Made by a program: the position numbers and the translations under genes
The notes under the pieces: generated by a model
Databases searched by the model: none
Told to the model about the DNA's origin: nothing
The model's input: the letters and a program-made list of their open reading frames with translations, nothing else
Shown: in pieces, positions 61,525 through 64,000 of the stretch
Position numbering within the stretch: the first letter of the stretch is position 1
How the letters are laid out: each line of letters opens with the position of its first letter
Source: Jannaschia maritima
GTDB taxonomy: Bacteria > Pseudomonadota > Alphaproteobacteria > Rhodobacterales > Rhodobacteraceae
NCBI RefSeq assembly: GCF_030973515.1
Contig: NZ_JARGZA010000001.1
Coordinates: 248,001 to 312,000 of the forward strand
Direction of reading: 5' to 3'
Length of the DNA stretch: 64,000 nt

Positions 61525-62111
61525 CCTTCGCGGCGGCGGTCTTCTTCTTGATCGTCACGCCCGGACCCGGCGTCCTGTCACTGGCAGGGGTGGGCGCGGC
61601 GTTCGGGCGCCGGGCCGGGCTGCGCTATCTCGTCGGGCTGTTCGTCGGCACGAACCTGGTCTGCCTGGGCGTGCTGACCGGCGTGGCCGCCACGGCCCTG
61701 GCCGACCCGCGCATCCGAACGGTGCTGTTGGTCGCCTCCACCGCCTATCTGCTATGGCTGGCCTGGGGCATCGCGACCGCGGGGCGCGAGATACGGTTCA
61801 CGCCGGCATCCCACCCGCCGGGCATCCGGGGGGGCCTGGCGTTGCAGGCGCTGAACCCCAAGGCCTACGTGGTGAACACGACGCTGTTCACCGGCTTCGC
61901 CATCGCACCCGCGCACCCCGCCTGGGAGGTGGCCGTCAAGCTGGCGATCCTGAACGCGATATGGATGGCCCTCCACCTGGGTTGGCTGTGGGCGGGCATC
62001 GCGGTGCAGCGGATGGACCTGCCCCCCGGCGTGCAACGGGGCGTCAACGTCGGCATGGCGACCGCGATGGTGGCGGTGGTGGCGCTGGCCGGATGGGCCG
62101 CGCTGGCCTGA
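61518..62111 (+). CDS. LysE/RhtB-family exporter
   Basis: A 197-residue inner-membrane protein with about six helices. The LysE signature FFLIVTPGPGVLSLAGVGAAFGRRAGLRYLVG opens the protein and ALNPKAYVVNTTLFTGFA is the second conserved motif. Such proteins export amino acids or amino-acid-like compounds. It is the last gene of the plus-strand run. With EamA it gives the cluster two putative exporters. Confidence 0.9.
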   Translation: MLTFAAAVFFLIVTPGPGVLSLAGVGAAFGRRAGLRYLVGLFVGTNLVCLGVLTGVAATALADPRIRTVLLVASTAYLLWLAWGIATAGREIRFTPASHPPGIRGGLALQALNPKAYVVNTTLFTGFAIAPAHPAWEVAVKLAILNAIWMALHLGWLWAGIAVQRMDLPPGVQRGVNVGMATAMVAVVALAGWAALA

Positions 62112-62367
62112 CCTCCGCATCCCGACCGAAGCGATTCCCGTCCGACGGAAGGCAGACGCAGGGCAGACGCTCCGCAGACACGCGCCCTGCCCGCCCGCCG
62201 ACGGACCGCAGGCGGCATGGTCCGACGGTCCACCTCCCCCACAGCCCTTTCTCGCCTGGATCATCGCCCCGCTTGCGCCGTTCCGCGCTCCCGGTCAGAC
62301 TGATGGCACCGAACCGATCGCCCCGCCCGTCACGAGGCGAAGTTACGCCGCACCGCAGCATGACGCG
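62112..62367. other. Gap between convergent lysE-like and cysK-like genes
   Basis: 256 bp between the 3' ends of two convergent genes. Nothing was recognised apart from GC-rich sequence. Confidence 0.4.
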
Positions 62368-63396
62368 TCAGGCGCGGACGTCCGGCAGGTCGGTGGGCGC
62401 GCGATCCAGCCACGCGGGCACTGGCAGGTCCTTCGACCGCAGGAAGGCGGGGTCGAACAGCTTCGACTGATACCGCGTCCCGTAGTCGCACAGGATCGTC
62501 ACGATCGTATGGCCCGGCCCCATGTCGCGCGCCATCGCCATGGCGCCTCCGACGTTGATCCCCGACGACCCGCCCAGGCACAGCCCCTCATGTTCCAGCA
62601 GGTCGAACACGATGGACACCGCCGTCGCGTCGTCCACCCGGCAGGCGAAGTCCGGCGAGAACCCTTCCAGGTTAGCCGTGATCCGCCCCTGGCCTATCCC
62701 TTCGGTGATGCTGCTGCCCTCCGACGCCATCTCGCCTGTCGTATAGAAGCTGTAGAGCGCGGCCCCCATCGGATCGGCCAGCCCCACCTTCACCCCCTTA
62801 GGCTGCAGCACCTCCGCCACCCCCGCGACCGTGCCGCCGGACCCCACGGCGCAGATGAACCCATCGACCCGGCCGCCCGTCTGCTCCCAGATCTCGGGGC
62901 CCGTCCCCTCCACGTGGGCCTGCCGGTTGGCCGTGTTGTCGAACTGGTTGGCCCAGATGGCCCCGTTCGGCAGGGTCCGGTCCAACGCCTCCGCCAGGCG
63001 CCCGGAATAGCGGACGTAGTTGTTCGGGTCCCGGTACGGAGCCGCCGGCACCTCGACCAGCTCCGCACCCGCCAGCCGCAGCATGTCCTTCTTTTCCTGG
63101 CTCTGCGTTTCCGGAATCACGATCACGGTCCGGAACCCCATCGACGCGCCGACCAGCGACAGGCCGATGCCCGTGTTGCCCGCCGTCCCCTCCACGATGG
63201 TGCCCCCGGGTCGCAGCGCCCCCCGGGCGACCGCGTCGCGGATGATGTACAGGGCCGCGCGGTCCTTGACCGATTGCCCGGGGTTCAGGAACTCCGCCTT
63301 GCCCAGGATCTCGCACCCCGTGGCCGTGCTGGGGCCGTTCAGGCGGATCAGGGGGGTGTTGCCGATGGCGGCGGCGAGGTCGGAATGGATGGTCAC
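62368..63396 (-). CDS. cysK: Cysteine synthase A-like PLP enzyme
   Basis: A 342-residue PLP-dependent enzyme of the O-acetylserine sulfhydrylase family. PLP Lys44 lies in FLNPGQSVKDRAALYII; the substrate loop is EGTAGNTGIGLSLVGASMG; the PLP phosphate loop is AVGSGGTVAGVAE. It makes cysteine from O-acetylserine and sulfide. At 342 residues it is longer than CysK of E. coli, and SKLFDPAFLRSKDLPVPAWL at the C-terminus is extra. A GTG start is inferred. It is convergent with the lysE-like gene. Confidence 0.9.
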   Translation of the reverse strand: MTIHSDLAAAIGNTPLIRLNGPSTATGCEILGKAEFLNPGQSVKDRAALYIIRDAVARGALRPGGTIVEGTAGNTGIGLSLVGASMGFRTVIVIPETQSQEKKDMLRLAGAELVEVPAAPYRDPNNYVRYSGRLAEALDRTLPNGAIWANQFDNTANRQAHVEGTGPEIWEQTGGRVDGFICAVGSGGTVAGVAEVLQPKGVKVGLADPMGAALYSFYTTGEMASEGSSITEGIGQGRITANLEGFSPDFACRVDDATAVSIVFDLLEHEGLCLGGSSGINVGGAMAMARDMGPGHTIVTILCDYGTRYQSKLFDPAFLRSKDLPVPAWLDRAPTDLPDVRA

Positions 63397-63506
63397 GGGC
63401 GGGCCCCTCGGTCCGGAAGCGAAGCCCTTCGATACGCAGACCCATCCGATGCGGCAAGCCGCGCCGACTTGCCGCACACCCGGTCCCCGGTCTATCGTGG
63501 AGGCGC

Positions 63507-63582
63507 GGGTGGTTAGCTCAGTTGGTAGAGCGTCTCGTTTACACCGAGGATGTCGGGGGTTCGAGCCCCTCACCACCCACCA
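63507..63582 (+). tRNA. tRNA-Val (TAC)
   Basis: A complete 76-nt cloverleaf with encoded CCA: acceptor GGGTGGT/ACCACCC, D-arm GCTC-AGTTGGTAGA-GCGT, anticodon stem-loop CTCGTTTACACCGAG with anticodon TAC (Val), T-loop TTCGAGC, discriminator A. Confidence 0.97.
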
Positions 63583-63602
63583 TGCCGTCCCAGGGGGCGC
63601 AC

Positions 63603-64000
63603 ATGTCGGATTCGGCTCTGTCTGACTTCGCCGCACGATCCGCCGAAGCGCGGGACCCCCAGGAATTGTGGCACGTGGTGATCGCGTTCTATGCCGACGA
63701 CGACATCCCGATGGTCAGCTATCACCACTTCCGCCAGGGACGCATGCAGGGTGTCCTGACGGAAACAGGGATAAAAGCACATGGCTTCCCGGCCGACTGG
63801 GTCACCCATTACCTCGAAGACCACCTGTTCGAGCACGATCCGATCGTCGCGCTCGCGGCGCGAACCACCCGCCCCTTCTTCTGGAACGACATCCGGCATC
63901 TCGTCGAACTGACCGGCGCCGAGGAGGCGATGCTGCGCCGATTGGAGGCCGCCGATCTGGGCGACGGCCTCAGCATGCAGGTCGTCGGACCGAACCTGCG
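63603..64000 (+). CDS. LuxR-type regulator, N-terminal part (cut by window edge)
   Basis: The first 132 or so residues of a protein that runs off the right edge. It reads MSDSALSDFAARSAEARDPQ, then an autoinducer-binding-like domain with VVIAFYADDDIPMVSYHHFR, WVTHYLEDHLFEHDPIVALA and TTRPFFWNDIRHL, the usual LuxR pattern. The DNA-binding helix-turn-helix would lie beyond 64000. It starts 20 bp after tRNA-Val. Whether an autoinducer synthase gene follows cannot be seen. Confidence 0.82.
   Translation, partial: MSDSALSDFAARSAEARDPQELWHVVIAFYADDDIPMVSYHHFRQGRMQGVLTETGIKAHGFPADWVTHYLEDHLFEHDPIVALAARTTRPFFWNDIRHLVELTGAEEAMLRRLEAADLGDGLSMQVVGPNL

Overview
The window reads as a chromosomal segment of a high-GC alphaproteobacterium, most likely a Rhodobacteraceae (Roseobacter-group) member. 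Reasons: dense ATGA/GTGA-overlapping operons, the gene order phoR-pstS-pstC-pstA-pstB-phoU-phoB, a DUF2948 gene directly after murA, several TRAP transporters, an alphaproteobacterial DksA-like protein with one visible zinc-finger Cys, PhaR-type CTGC-N3-GCAG motifs and LuxR-type solos. No phage, insertion sequence, integrase or CRISPR array was seen, so this looks like core chromosome with catabolic islands.

Layout. 0.3-3 kb: SYLF lipoprotein, then rpsB-tsf. 3.4-4.6 kb: aroQ overlapping a LuxR-type regulator. 4.8-10.9 kb: a LacI regulator convergent with a TRAP operon (dctP, unknown 696-aa enzyme, dctQ, dctM). 10.9-18.6 kb: alkB behind a GntR regulator, which is divergent from a five-gene malonate operon (TRAP P-Q-M, malonyl-CoA decarboxylase, malonyl-CoA synthetase). 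19-26.4 kb: the complete phosphate regulon. 26.5-33.5 kb: housekeeping genes (MoxR ATPase, DksA-like protein, FAD monooxygenase, tRNA-Thr, murA, DUF2948, MscS channel, small membrane protein). 33.5-37.5 kb: phosphohexomutase, NhaA, a PhaR-site-controlled PHB-depolymerase-like esterase. 37.6-40.4 kb: PRC-barrel protein and groES-groEL with CIRCE and terminator. 40.5-46.2 kb: UDG-like protein, SseB, 5-oxoprolinase pxpBCA, DUF2478, TVP38-like, DUF1203. 46.3-62.1 kb: a large sugar-acid-type catabolic region. 62.4-64 kb: cysteine synthase, tRNA-Val and the start of a second LuxR-type regulator cut by the window edge.

How genes work together. The malonate block imports malonate (TRAP), activates it (MatB) and decarboxylates malonyl-CoA to acetyl-CoA (MatA). 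MatR probably acts at a 14-bp near-palindrome upstream. The pst/pho block senses and imports phosphate, with a candidate Pho box before pstS. The 46-62 kb region has two divergent arms. One is a minus-strand operon of an IlvD/EDD-type sugar-acid dehydratase, an FAH-type hydrolase and a D-2-hydroxyacid dehydrogenase. The other is a long plus-strand run: beta-hydroxyacid dehydrogenase, TRAP system with an unusually large permease, YbjN-like protein, UxaA-type dehydratase, two Gfo/Idh/MocA oxidoreductases, a phytanoyl-CoA-dioxygenase-family enzyme, a second beta-hydroxyacid dehydrogenase, and EamA and LysE exporters. Its substrate is not evident from sequence and it is the best candidate here for an undescribed pathway.

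The most striking non-coding signals are a G-rich 11-bp tandem repeat present in two distant intergenic regions (1040-1078 and 18919-18960), paired PhaR-like sites inside a hairpin before the esterase gene, and a 15-bp exact inverted repeat flanking rpsB-tsf.
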